Both the position numbers and the translations under genes were made by a program. Positions 35,101 through 49,700 of a DNA stretch of 64,000 nt are shown here, one piece after another. This DNA comes from Euglena gracilis (lineage: Eukaryota; Euglenida; Euglenophyceae; Euglenales), in the NCBI GenBank assembly GCA_039621445.1, contig CP154957.1, forward strand, positions 43,300,265-43,364,264. Reading direction: 5' to 3'. The notes beneath the pieces were generated by a model that saw nothing but the letters and a program-made list of their open reading frames with translations, did not search any database and was not told the origin of the DNA. The stretch's first letter is position 1. The number at the start of each line of letters is the position of its first letter.

Positions 35101-38100
35101 CGGCCAGATCCCCAGGGGTCCAGCCACCACTTTCCCCCCCAACCAGACCTGCTTTTTTTCCAGCCGGCCTGCAGGACCCCCCGCGGGGGGGGGGGGTTAA
35201 GAAAACCCCTGACCTCAATGTTGAACTCACGGTCCTCTCCTTCTGAAGGGTTCCGAAGGGTTCACAGTTGACATAAGAAGATCCTTCCAAAATGCATTTT
35301 TTTTGGAGACTCTTTGGTTTAATCAAAAATTTCGTGATAATATCATGTTGGGTGAAAAAGCTAAACTCCAGCTCTGAAAGCGTTCTGGTGAGATACAATG
35401 AGTTATGGTGATCTCCAAGCCAAATTCCTTTTATTCTCTTGTAAAACATTGGCCAAAAGACGTCCAACAGCGGCCTGCCCCCCCCCCACCCCCCGGTTCT
35501 GTACTCGGGGAGGGGGGTGATTTCAAGGCCCTGGTGGTTGTATGATTTGGGGGTTCTGTAATTTGAAGGGGGTGGCTCTATGAGGATAAACAGGGTCACC
35601 AAGGGGATGTGCAAGCAAAGGCACAAAAGGAAAATTGGCCCTCTGAATCGGTGCTCATTGGAGAATGGAAGAGTGTCCCCCTCCCTTGTGGGTTTTGGGT
35701 TATGATTGGGGCACTCCAGAGAAGGTCGTGATAAAAGGTTTTGCAAGAGGTGGGGGATTTCTCCAGAGTGGGGAAGGCAGGCAGGAGAGGTTGGGAGAGG
35801 AATGGCTTTTGAATTAAAATGTACTGCTCCCCAGAAGGGATGGGGAGTGGTCATCACCATGTGATGAGAACCCAGTGCAGATGGCAAGAACAGGAGAGAA
35901 ACGAGGCAAATCTCTTCTATCAATCCTGTTTCTTGGTGCAAGAAAACAAAAGCAATTGAAGGTTGACGGTTAAGAGTTGAGGTTAATTTTTTTTGGAAAA
36001 GGGCGGTCAAAAATGGCCAAGAATTGCATTTTTTTTGGGGTGGCTTTTTGGTTTTCACCTCCAAATTTTAGCTAAAATGGCAACCAGACATTTTTGAGGC
36101 GAAAAATTTTTCAAAAATTTTTGGAGGTTTTTTTAAGGCAATTTCAGAGCTTTTGAATTGTTTGTTTTCCAAGGTCGGTCAACGAGCCATTCGGGCATGG
36201 AAGCAACGTTGGTACGGGTTGAAAATCAAAAAAAACCCAAAGCTTTTTTGGAGCTTTGGGTGGATAGAAGATGTTTCAGCGATGCCTGAAATATTTTTTC
36301 CTGGAGTTGGACTGTTTTTTGCCGAGATTTTGCGACTTTTTTTTTGCTCAAAATTCAAAAAAATTTCCAGGACGAATTTTATTTAATTTTTTTTAGGCAT
36401 TTTGCCAAAGGTTTTAAAGGGTTTTTTGTAAAGGTTTTTTAAGGTGCTTTTAAAATGTTCCTGATGGCAACCGGCTGGATTTGTGTTTTTTTTGTCTGTT
36501 TCTGGGGTACCCGCTGGGTCCAGCTGCCAGCCGGCCGGACCCCCCCCCCCCGGACCCCCACCTCCTAGGGAGGGTCCAGCCAGCACTTTTATTCCACCCA
36601 GCACTTTTTTCCAGCCGGCCTGCAGGACCCGCCTGGGGTCCTTAAGAAAACCCCTGCTTTCTAACAAACATACTGCATGCATTTGGAAATGCCCCAAAAT
36701 CTGACAAGATGCATTAAAGAATGGACGCATCATGAAAAATTTTCCGCGGAGAAGTGAATTTTTTTTCAAACCCCTCCAGCATAAAGGCGTACATCCCGGG
36801 GAGCTCCTGAAGAACTCATTTGCATGCGATTTGCATTTTTTTTTGCATTTTTTGCATTTTTTGATTTTGCTTTTTTGCGTTTTTTGCATCGCATTTTGAG
36901 GGTCCATGTTGCGTCCCCTCCCCAAAAGAAAATTGCAATCCGAATCCCCCAAAATTCTTTAATCCATTTTGCTTTATACTTTTCTCGAAGATAGTTTGCG
37001 TCAGGGCGGTCCTTAAGGGACAGGAAAGTTTTTTTTTTATTTCTTTAAGGACCGCCCCCCCCCCTTTCGGCCAAAGGGCCGGCTAAGGACCAGACTGGGA
37101 TTTGAACGGGGGAAAAATTAAACAATCAAAAAAACACAGTTTTTGATGATTTGGGTGGATGGACGATGGGCCAAGGGTGCCAGGAATCAATTTTTTCCCC
37201 GATGTCGACCTGTTCTCGCTGAAAAATACCAAAATTTCTTGCCCATTTTCCTGTATATTTTTCACTGAGTGTGCTGGGACAGCGGAGTTTTTTTTTTTAA
37301 TTTGCTTAAGGACCGCCCTGGTTTGCGTACACCTCCGACTCCTCTCTTCCTCGCTGGCTTGCCTGGCTTCGAAATTATCAATTTTTTCTTGCAGTTGGTG
37401 GATCATCTCTGTAAATTGTAGCATTATGTACCAGAACCCCCCAAAATGTCTTCTTTAAGCGCCAAACCACTGGGAGGTGTGCTTTCCCAATGAGAATTTG
37501 TGTGTCCTTTTCCATCACCTTGCTTCTGGCCCCAGAGGGAGGGCTCCTGAGGGCTGTCTTTGTCCTCTCTTGTGAACCACCCAAGAGCCCAAATAAGCAG
37601 TTCCCGAGGGGCTTTTGTTGTGAGGAGGTAGCCGACTGGCTTGAGGCTATTCTAATTGAGGAATCTGCCTGATGTGTTAATTTGCCACAAGAAGATGTTG
37701 GCTGCCTATAAAGGATGTGTCTGCCACATGGGTACGCTGATTTGTAGCGGTGGAATACAGTCAGGAGGCAGCTGAAGAGTACGGCAACCATTAAAGCCGT
37801 TTTAACCTCGTTTAAGTTTGCTTTGCAGGTATGGCCCTGGGTGTGTCGGTGTCCTTGCCGGCCTGGTGAGTCTGGGACGTGAAAGAAACCAAGACGGGAC
37901 AACACAGGCCACGAACCTGAGGCTCCCCCTCCTTCCTTATCATTTCCAAGTGTACAGCATTTCTGCCCACCATCCAACCACTGCCACAACCAGCGAATGG
38001 GGGGGTGCTGTGGGTGTGTGTATTTTTGATAAAAGTGGGTGGGTGGGTGGGTTCAGGGATCCTCCCATTTCCTGAAAAGGAAATAAACAGAAATTCATGG

Positions 38101-41100
38101 AAGATCATGGAAATGGGTGGAAGGCCATTTTCACAAAAATCACGGAAATTCACGGATGAGGTGGAGGTTCAGGCTCAGGTTTTGTCTTTTTTTGCATGCA
38201 TTTTGCATGTTTTCGCACATTTTTGATGGGACGATGCGCAAATTCTTTGCCTTTCTGAACAAAAAAATGTCTTCCAAATTGGATTTCTCAGGTGTGTGGT
38301 TTTTTTCCTGAAAACTGTCTTTTACCTTTCCTCCCAGGCTCCATCCACAAAAGTCAATGGCTTAATCGGTCCAACGACAAGGTTCTGGCGACACATTTTG
38401 GGCAGTCAAGAAAAATTTTTCAGTGCAAAAGGTTCCCCCCCCCCTCCATTTTGAACAATTTCAATTTTCACTTACAGGTTTGGGTAGGAAGCGATGAGTC
38501 GACTGATATCTCTGGGCATGCAAACAGAGATTTTTTCATTCGTTTTTTTTTTTTGGTGGGAAAATCCCTGTTTATGATCATTGTGTGGGTGCAAGGGAAG
38601 TCCCACGTTGTGGCATGCATTCAGATGGATTGCAAGGTGCCAACTCTGGGTGTCAAGCATTCAGAACTGGCTTCAGTTGGTGCAATAATTGGCTCCGGTG
38701 CAGAATGGAATGTGGCAGTGAACGTTGTGGTTTTTTTTAAAAAAGGAAATTCACACAAATTCACGGAAAATCACGGGAAATACGGATACATTTTGAGCAC
38801 GGAAATGAGAGGAACCCTGGGGTGTTTTTTTTTTTTGCCCAGGAACCCCCCACGGGTCGCTTAGTGAATACTGTGGATCGCTAAGTCAATCGGGATCTGA
38901 CTCTAGTCACCACACACTAAAACGGACGTAATCAGCACCTCTTCAGGGATACACCACAGCATAAAGTGTTCCAGAACAAAGGGCTTTTTAAGTATCCACA
39001 AGTCTAGGGTAAAAACCGCTTCCCCTCTCAAATGGGAAAGTTGATTCCCACTTCCCCAGAATCTCCCAAAATTATTGGTCGCTGTGCCAAAAAGTTTGTG
39101 AGGTTTTTGGTGCCTGTTTCCTGGTTGAATACTTGTCAGCCCAGTCAAATTTTGGTTTGGTTGGTTTAAACTGCTTATGCAATGTTCCCTCCCTAATTGA
39201 GCCTCCTCCAAATTCACAAGGCCCTTGAAAAGTGAAGATAAAGTGCAAGACATAGGTTGGAGATAACTCAGACCAAACGAACCAAAAGAAATTACCAATA
39301 TTAACACCAATCTAGTTCACAGTTTTTGAATGGTTTGGATGATTCCTTTTTTTACGTCGCTGCCATGGGAGCGCACATATTTCCCTCTAAGAATGCACCA
39401 TCGCTGATTGGAACTAAGATAAACTCTCGTTGACAGCTCGTTTTTGGTGTGCCCAGTGAAACCAATTTGGCAATCAACTTTGTACACTCTGGAATTCTCT
39501 GGGAAACAGGTTGGGTGATGTGTTTTTCAAAAGTCCAAAAGTGTGTGAAACAGGGGATGCATCTTGGTAAGGTCAGTGAAGGTGTGTTTCTTTGACGTTT
39601 TTTTTTGTTTCTTTTTCATTCCGGGGAGGAAGGTCCCAGGGGTTTCGACGTGCGGATCCCATTTTCGAACCCTCAAAAAACGCCATTTTTCGCCAAAGCA
39701 CCAGGGGGCACACCGCAAAAAAAAACGGAATTTTGCTCGCTTTTTGCACTCGCTTGTCGCCGTGTTTTCAAACCCCCTGTAATTACACAGCCAAAAAAAT
39801 ATTTTGTGGTAATTTGTGCATATGCGAAAACCATAAAAAAAGCGAAATTGCGAATCCGGCCGCCTAAGTATTTCGCCTGAAATGCCTTGGCCGAGTGCCC
39901 AGGCATTGTTGGTCATGTGCTCCCCCCACCGGGGTCGAATCTGATGTGCCTTGGAGTGACTGCCCAGGCACCCCCGGGTGGGGGGGTCGGCATCACCCTA
40001 AATTTCAGCCTGAAATGGATCTGTTGACACCATTGCCACATATTCTTGTGGCACTGGCTCAACCCGGAAAGCGTGGCAGGGAATCTCACCCTGCTTCTGT
40101 GGTTGGGGGAGGGACGCTGCTTCCTCACATGGCAAATACAGAGCCCCGTTACATTTGCTCATGTCCACACCCCGCCTCATCCGTTTTTTTGGCCTTTGTG
40201 GTTTCTCAAATTTCTTGATGTTTTTGGTTTTCGGCACGTTCAACAAGCATTCAATCACGTTGCTCCTTCAATCTGCCTTTTGGAATCGTCCAGCAAGCGC
40301 CTGACACCCGTGGGGATTCCCATGCAAGCCATACCATCAACCGTGAGGATTGTGAAAGTCTCTCGGGTGTCGAATCATAACAATCAATTTTTTTTGGATT
40401 GAGAAAATTTTCAAAAAAAATTTTCCCATGCACACTGGTACTGGTAATTTTTTCTTGCCGATACACGCCAATACACAAATTTTTTCTGCCCATACATAGT
40501 AAGGAGAGTTCTGGTTCAGAACCTCTCAATTAACTAAACTGCAAGGATCTGGGTTGCCCAATTAAAGTTGTCACCAAAGCAATGCCTTTAAAGAAATACC
40601 TAACCTTCTGAAATTGTATCTGTTGCACATAAGCAGTGTATTCCACAACCACTTGGCCAAGAGGAGGGAATTTTCACCAGTAGCCCAAAAAATCTTTTGC
40701 GAAGTTCAGGGAGCATAATCCGAATTCAATTTGCTTGGCCAACTAATTGAGCAATTTATTCTCTGGCTGGACTTCTTGCTCTTTGCGGCTGTTTTCCTGG
40801 GTGTACTCGGTTGCTGGACGGCTTCTCTTGCGGCGCATCAGTGTGGTCATTTTGAAGCGTTTGGCAAAGCGTGGGGAGGAAGTACCGGGGTGTGTGGGTG
40901 ATGGTCATGGGGTGTGACTCGTGTGGTGTGGCGTGTGGGTGTTTGGCAAGGGATGCAAAGGGGGGAAGAAATTAGGTTCACAGGAGCGAAAGCGACAGGC
41001 GTTCCCACCCAACCTGTGCACGGAATCCGCAAAACCAGTTTTGTAGCAAAGAACCTGGAAGAAGAAGCATGGGCGCTAAAGCACACACAAACAACAATTG

Positions 41101-43740
41101 TGCTCATGGGCGCACAAACAAATTTTTGTTTGTGTGTTTTTGCGTGTTCGCGCCCATAAACACAATTGTTCTTGATGCTTCTGCACCCATGAACTGACGC
41201 GGTCGATAAACGATGTGACAAAGGGGCCGAAACGGCACGGACCAGCGGGCCGTCCAAAAACATAATTTGGTGGGTTTGTCACACCGTTTATCGATCAGTT
41301 CATGGGCGTTAAAGCGTGCACAAAACAAAATTTTATGCGCGCATTTCCGCCCATGCCCCCAAATTTTGTGCGTGGGTTGTGAATTGGCGACAACTGGTGT
41401 GACAAATACACAACCGTCACACTCCAGCAGCAGAGGTGGTTGGTTTATTTGCGCTAAAAGCCCGCATGACGTTGTTCGTGGGCGTAAATGCACAAATGAA
41501 CCACTTGCAGAAATTCCAGAAATTCTCAAGTGGTTCATTTGCTCATTTGCGCCCACGAACAACATCATGCACGCTTTGGCGCAATGAACGAGGAATAAAA
41601 AAGGACATCACTCAGCCCCGCAACATCCACCTTCACTGGAAGGGGCTCAACCCCAACGACCTTGCCGTTTCCTCCAATAATTGGGCCAATTCTGGTTTAG
41701 TGACAGGTCCCCGGAAAGTCAGAGACAGAGGATCCCCTGAAAGTTGATACACAGCCACCCGATGACGGTGCACGTCCGCCGGCACCAATTTTAGAATCCC
41801 AAAGGCCCTGCCGCTGGCCCGCGGCTAGGGCTCTGCTGCTGCAGCCGCATCAGTTGCTGATGCTTCGTCCAGCATGGCCTCCCCGGTGCAACAGCACCCA
41901 CTGTTAGTGGCCACGTTATTCCCCGCAACCGGGGCGTAAGACGAGGGGATGACGTTGTGCCAGTTCACCGCAACCGGCAGCTGGAAACAGACCCGTTCCT
42001 TTGGGCGGCAGGAAGTGTTGAACTTTCAACATGCATGAAAGCAGTGGGATTTACCCCCCACAAATTATGCGCAAAAACTGGTGACTTGCATGTTTTCCAA
42101 AACGAGGAAACACAGTGGAGAATGCCAGAAAACAGATTCCGGCCCGACGCATTCTGGGCATTTCAGGCACCAAATTTTGATTTCTTGTAACACAGCGCTG
42201 TTGCAGAAAAACCATCGGGCAGTCACTGGTTGTTGCATGTTATCAATTCATTATTCTTATCTGGGAAGGAAATGCATACCAAACCACCTGGAGTTACAAC
42301 CCTCTAATAGAGGGTTGCAACAGTTCATAAACTTGTTTTCCGTGTGTCAGGGTACAGGGTCCCAGGTGTTTTGTAAAAAGAATTTGCGCAAATGCGCCTA
42401 TTCTAAAGGAAAAACCCTTAAGTGTGAATCCGGCCGCCTAACAGGAAAAGGAAAAGCCAGGAAGGCCCATTTGGGGCACTTTTTGGTCCACAACCAGGCA
42501 GGCACCCCCCCCCCCGGGGGGGGGGAGTAGTGCCTGCCTGCTCAGGCACTCTTGGCAACTCGTTTTTTTTGGATGCTGTTTTTTAAATTACAACAATTTT
42601 TTTTAAAAAATAACAAAAGAACGCCCACGAGTTTCTGCACGAAAAATTTTTGAATGCACATTTTCAATCATTTTTTGGCAATTTCTGGGCCATTTCTACC
42701 AAAAGTTTCTTTCCAAGAGGGGGGTCTCTAGGTGTCTTGGAGTCATATTTGGCATTTTTTAAGAAAACGAAACCACAAAATTTTTTTAAAAAATACGCCA
42801 GAAAAAAACATCAAAAAAACAAAAAGGGAAATTTCATTTTTTAAAAAAACTCATTATGAACCACCCAAACCACATTTCAAATCCTACTAAGTTCAAAAAC
42901 TGCCAAAAACTGGTCAAAAACATCACCCCCAGGTTGGTCAAATTCATCCTGATCAATTTGCATTTTTTCCCCATGTGCTGCGATGCGAAAACTTTTCAGA
43001 AGTTTGAAATTTTGTGTACCGGTGTGTATCGGTAAAGAAATTTTGTGTATCGGTGTGTATCGGCAAACAAAAATTGTGTACCGGTGTGTATCTCCGATAC
43101 ACATTAAGGAGAGGTCTTTTCCAGACAGTCAACCCTGAGGAGTAAATTTAAACCTTTTCTTTAAAATAATGGTGCACACATTCTGAATATTTCCCCTCTT
43201 CGTTTGATTCTGCGAAATAAAAAATCAAACGTATTTCTGAATCCAGTTTGGATAAATTTGTTGGGCAGTTGCAATGTATTCATTATTGTAATTATCTTCC
43301 CCCACCTGTGCAAGACACCGTGTGTTGTTGACACCCGCCATCTCAGCTTGAAGCGAAGCATACGTACCTGTGATCAATGTTGCCACCCAATAGTTAGTGC
43401 ATGACAGTGCAAATTCCTCCCCTACAAACTATTATGGAAAAGGGACCTATATTACAATTTTGACATTTTAATGAATTTCATGCTACAAAAATTATGAAAT
43501 ATTAGCTTTTTTTTAAGGAAGGCGGGGGATGCTATGGACAGGCAGGGGGTGGAGCACGAAATGGCCATTTTGAAGGGAAAATTGGCTTGGTTCGCAAGCA
43601 CCGGGGCCAAAACCTACCCCCCAGGGGGGGGGGTTGGTAGAAAGAAGCCTGTACACATCATATGCACACACTCACCCACCCACGCATACACACATGCCCG
43701 TGACACGCGCTCGCGCGTGCGTGTGCACGCACACACACAG

Positions 43741-43773
<33 letters not shown>

Positions 43774-46700
43774 CGCGCGTACACACATGTACGCACGCGC
43801 ACACGCACACATGCACGCACGCTTGCTCGCTCAAACCCATGCATGCACGCACGTGTGCACACACTGTGTGGTTTTTTGTTAAACATTTTTCAGATGAAAA
43901 CCTCCCCCTGCTCCTGTGCAACGCGTCAATGTTCGAGGAAGGTCCCACAAGGGGTGTGCCACAGGCACTCTGTGTCAATGTGACAGTATTTGAATGAATA
44001 GCAGGTAACCCTTAAAATTACCACCTATCATCCACCAGTTTGCATATTCCCATTCTAACAAACCAGAGTGATGGACACGGCTGTACGGGAACCCCCGCAA
44101 CCTTATGGGTGGTGGGTGGGGGCCCACCTGGCCTTCGCTTATTTCCAAGGGCGTCGATTTTTAGGTCAAATTTTTCCTTCGGCGCCGAAGGAGTTTTCTT
44201 TGGGTGGGTTGGGGGTGGACCAAACCCCCACCTCCCAGGTGGGGGGGGTCGACCACCCCCTCCCCCCACAGGCCTTCCGCACAGCCATTTTGGTTACAAT
44301 TTCACTACTCTCGTTGTGGCTCTCAATCTCTCATTTTAAGCTGGATGGGATTGGTTGCATGATTTTTCTTGCTATTTTCCTTAAAAGCAATTGTGATGTT
44401 CTCAAAAGTTGTTGTGATTTTGGAAACCTGATGCATTGCTGCACTCATAGGTTGTGATCCTCGATGAGGCCGATGCGTTGTTGCCCGATGCACAAGCAGC
44501 ACTTCGCCGAATGATGGAAGATTTCTCGCATGTAACTCATACAGGGTCCTCCATTTAAATGCCTTCCCCATTCCTGGCAAGTGGAAATATCGACCAACCA
44601 CAGGTTTTCTTTTCGACGGCAGTTTTCCCTTGTGGAAAATTGAGGTGGGACCCACACCCTTGGGAAGTCTCCAGTTGTGGTATATTGCCACCCATTCCAC
44701 CCTTCCCCCACAGTCGGCAAATAAGAACCCCACCATCTAAGACTCCCGAAAACGGGACCCCTGCTGATTTTTAACAAAATCCAAAATATGGACCCCCCAA
44801 AAATGACCTCCGGATTTTTTTTCGAGAAAAAAAATCAAAAAAATCAATAATTGGAAAAATGATGCATAATGGTGATTTGGCCCAGGAATTATAGCCCCCC
44901 CGAGTGGGTTCCCCCAGGGGCGGGGGGGGGGGGGTAAGAAGTGGGGTTTGAAAGTGATTGATTGATTTTTTAGAAGTGACCCCCCAGGGTATACGGGAAA
45001 TGGTATTCCATTGTGTCCCATTAGCCCGGGACAGTCTGGGTTATTAATTTGGAATAGGGTTGGGGTGGCAGACTTCTGTTATTGTCCCAAAATGGGAAAT
45101 TTAGGAAGCCATGCATTTTTTTTAATTTGTTTTCTGAAAGGGATGTTTCAAAATCAATCCGGACCAGTGCTCTGGGTTTTTAAAATCAAAATCAGTGCTC
45201 TGGTTTTTGAAAACAAAATCAGTGCAACAAGCACCCTGGGTTTGATTCTGCCTTATATGCAATTATGTCTCAAAGATCATCGACCCGATCATTTCGCGAT
45301 GTGCAAAGTACCGATTCAAGGCCCTCAGCGCGGTGTGCCCGACATTTCAAATGCTTTTTTTTAGATTTTGGAAATTGTCCCAAATTAAGTTTGTTTCCAG
45401 GCAGTGCCTGGAAAATGGAACAAATAAGTTGGATGTATCAAAAGGTGCCTGCAAACACAGGTTTGATATGTCCCCCAAGAAACAAGAGAGCATCCAACAG
45501 TTCATTTTGGAATGAATCCCAGGTTTTAGCTGACAAATTTCAGCATATGTTTTTTCTCTCTCCCCATCTTTTCCATCATTTGTGAGTCATGATGGTGGGA
45601 AGGTCTTCCCCAATTCAATGGTGCAAGCACCTTCACCCAGCCACCCCTGGGCAGCCGAAGTATTCTGAAGCAAAGAAGGCTGGAAATTGTTGGAAGGAGT
45701 GGCCACAATCATGGCTGGAGTTTTTTGAACCCCGACCGAATTTTGGCCTTTTCAGGGGACCCTCAAGCCGAAAGGAGGTTTTGATTAATTTTATTTTGAA
45801 GGAAATTAAAGGGGATTTGCTTATGCTTAAAGCCCCAACAGGTGCATACAGTGCAGACAAAAATGATGGCAGACAAAAATCACGGGAAAAAATATTGCGA
45901 GAGAGAAATTATGGGAATATTCTGGTTTTGAAAAAAATAATTATGGAAATTTCAAAATTTGAGGGAAAATGGTGGTATTTTTTGTTATTTATGATGAATA
46001 TTTTTTTGGCAAAGGGGCAACAGAAAATTCCAAAAACAATCGTCAAAATGGACGTGGTGGTGATTTTTGTTATTTTGCATTTTAAAATAACACCCAAAAT
46101 TAGCAGAATTATGCAATTTCCATCTTTTTGTGCCTAAAACATATAGTGGGGAGGGTGTGGGAGGTGTGAAGGGGTGGCGAATGCAATGCCCCCCAAAGGG
46201 TTCACACAGAGGCGGAGGTTTTCACCAACTTTTGAACCCAACGCTGAACAGAAAAACCAAAGCCAACCCGAAAATTCGAAAATATTCACCAGGAAAAAGG
46301 CCAAAATCACCCCAGAATTGTGGCCTTGTGGCCTTGCTGATTTGACTCAACTTTTTTATCCTGCTGGGACGCCCTCTCCAATAACAAAACCTTTTGGTGT
46401 TGACAAAGTTTGGCGGACATGGTGTAAGTAGCAAACGGGTAAAGGTGTCGGCAAAATCAGGCGGACATGGCGTTTTTGTGGCCAACAGGTAAACTTTCTG
46501 GACCAAGTTTGGTGGACATGATGTATGTCCACCATCAAACACCAGCAAACGGGTAAACTCTGTGGGCAAAGTCAGGCAGACATGGTGCTTTTGTTGCAAC
46601 GGGTAAATGATGTGAGGAGAAACTCGGAAAATTTTGCTGCTTTTGGCCTTGTGCCAGATGCGTGCACCAATTTTCTTTTTTTTGGAGAGGGGTTGCAGGT

Positions 46701-49700
46701 GTGGGTGTAAGATTTCAAAAATGGGGGGGTACCGAAAAGTTTTCGTGGGGGAAAAAAGGGGGAAAGCTTTTGTGGGGGTTTGGGTGGTGTTGGGGTTAAA
46801 AGGAAATTATGGGGGTGTGGGGGCTGTGGGGGCAAAAATGGAAAAAAACATGTGGGGGTGTGGGATGAAAATGAAAAATTGTTTCCTTTTTTGTGGGGAG
46901 TGTTGGGGCGAAAACAAACTGACATTTTTCTGGGGGTGTGGGGGTGTGAGATTAAAAAAAATAATATTTGAAATAATATTCCTCTCTTTTGGGCATTGGT
47001 GTGGGCCCAGGGATTTTTTTTAAAGTTTGGACCCCCGACGACGAGGGGGTCGGTGGTGACGACGAGGGGGGGTTGGGTCCTGGCCCTCAGGGGTGGGTGG
47101 TCGGGCCGAGTGGGTCCCCCGCCAAAGACGGGGTTTTCGATATTTTCAGCACAAAGCGCTGAAAAAAGTTTTGACCCCAAAATTGACCACCCAAAGTGGG
47201 TCCCCCAGCCCCCCCCCCCCCTGTGGGCCCCCAGGTGGTGGGTGGGTGGGTGGGTCTGGACCCCCTCCGGGTCTTTTAAGAAACCCCTGTGTGGGCTTTG
47301 TGAGGAGGGCTGTGGAGGGGTGTAGGGGGGTGTGATGCCAATTTGCAAGATTCTTTCCCACTTTTTTCCAGATGTGTCCTGCATACAAAATTGGTATCTA
47401 CGAGGAGGCCTCACGGAGCCTCTCGGAGGCTCCCAGGTAATCAGCCTCCACAGAGGCTCCATGTGGGCTTAGGTAAAGAGCAGTTTTTTGCAGTGTTCTT
47501 TTGCAGCATTTTTATTTGCAATGCAAAATGCGTTTTGGTATGAATTTTGAATTGATTTTGGGAACATACTGATTCTCAAATGTGTTTGCCAAAGCAGCCA
47601 AGAATAACAAAAATTTGAAAAAGTTCGTCCTCAGGGAAAATTTGTGGCCGAAACATTGAATTTCTCAAGTCAAAAAATATGTAGGAAAAAATCCAAAATC
47701 CCCAGGAAAAACCTGGAGAAATAAGGAATAAAAGCAAACAAGTTTTGCCAAATTTTAAAAAAACGTGTTTCTCCCCTTTTGTGTTCTCCATTTTTAAATC
47801 TTTTTCATGTTCAAATTGAAAGAATAGAAATTCCAAAGAAAGCAATGATGGAATGATGATGAAGAAAGCAATGATATCATTGAATGTTCAAGACAATTCC
47901 ATTTTTCTTGTGACAATTTCTTTTTCTTTTGCAAAGGCATTGCTTTCTATTGTCCTCTCTCCAACCAGGAGCCTTTGCACAACCGCATACAATTCATATG
48001 CAATCAGGAAGGTGTCCAAGTTTCAGATTTGGCATTGAAGCATTTAGATGCTGTGTCCAATGGGGACCTTCGCATGGCCATCACATACCTTCAGGTCGTT
48101 GCTGGATTCAATGTGAATTTCACAAAGAACTTCATTTTTCTTGTCATGAGATGGTGGTTATTCTTCCGTAAAGGGGCTGTTCTGAGCAAGTGTCTGAGCT
48201 TAGATTTTTTTGTTGCCTTTTCCCCTAGCAAAGCAATTTCAGTCCGAACAACAATTATTAAGTGAGGTCAAATTTTATGGGAAGACACTGCAGTTTCCCA
48301 AAAGAAGTTTCCAGTGTTTTTTTATCACTGTATTTTTTTGAGACATTTCCCTCTGTCTTTGGAGGCATGCATTACAGGTAAGTGGTCAGTAAAACAGTCC
48401 GACTCAATGATATTTGCAATTGCACATTTTTGAGCAGTTTTTCTCACCACATTTGTATATGTATATTTGATGCTGGTTTGGCAGCTGCTAGTTTTTTCAA
48501 GGTGCAGTTACTACGTTTATCTGCTGTTGCTCCTTAGCTGAACCCACAGCAGGACCCACCAATGTCTTTTTTCTTGTGTCAACAATTGTGAAATCGTCTG
48601 TCTGTATGTGTGTCTGTCTGTCGGCGAAGTTGTCAAGCCAGTTATATGCTTAGCAGCAGCTTTTGGTTCCTGTTCATATTTGTCTGGCATTCACATGTCT
48701 TATTCAGATGTTCTTCATATCATGGAGTTGATTGACAATTCGTGATTCTTTCAGATGGCATTTGCGATGATTCCACATATCTGTCCGTATGCATGTATGC
48801 ATGTATGTATGTATGTATGTATGCATGTATGCATGCATGTATGTATGTATGTATGTATGTATGTATGTATGTACAGTGAGGTGCATAAGTTTTTACGATA
48901 CACTAACGCAAAAGTCTTTACGACCCCAAATTTTTGTTTAACCAAAATATTTTCTTACAATAATACTATGAAGCGGAATCCATCCACATGATGCATCGAC
49001 CAGGTGTGCAAGCAAGCAAGGCAACGGCAGAGGATCTCTCCAGTGTCTTCTCAGTATTTCGTGTGACTGCCAGTAGCTGCTTTTACAACCGCGACACAGT
49101 CAGGAAGGGAACGATACAACGACAGAATGGCGGCAGGTGGGATAGCCTCAAAAGCAGCCTTTAAGGCAACCCATAGGTCAGATTTGTTATTATTAAACAC
49201 ACGCCCCTGCAGCTGCTTAGTCACCAATGGCCATACATGTTCAACCGGATTTAGGTCCGGAGACATGGGTGGCCATACACCTTGATTGAAAAGCTTCACC
49301 TTTTTGTCCTTCAGAAATTTCATGGTTTTCTTTGCCTTATGAATACTCGCTCCGTCTTGTTGGAAAGATTTTGTCCTGAGAAAGGTTCACATGGGTGTGC
49401 GCGATGCATGCTGGATATGTGTGCACCTTCGTGCGATGAATATGAGCGCAGATTCCAAGAGTCAAATATATGCCTCAGAATTCATTCTGTCATCACATTT
49501 CTTGATGCAGATGCTCCCTGTTCCATCGATCGCACACCCAACCATGACTCCCAATTCCTTTTGCGTTGTGTGTTGTACGTATTTTGCCTTGTACCTGAAT
49601 TAACGACAGAAATACAGCAAAGAGGGTGAGGATGTGAAAGAATTTTTACCTGTCCCCACGACGCCTCCAAACTCCCACCCCGCCCTCCAGGTCGAATTCG

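Noticed and set aside
35042-36064. Minus-strand open frame of 340 codons, the longest non-repeat frame in the window
   Set aside because: No recognisable domain, runs through repeat blocks, composition uneven, lies inside an RFC4 intron on the other strand. Most likely chance in stop-poor DNA.
47378-47441. Exon-like piece between a TTTTTTCCAG acceptor and a CAG|GTAATC donor
   Set aside because: It lies in RFC4 intron 7, where the protein needs no extra residues, and encodes nothing recognisable.
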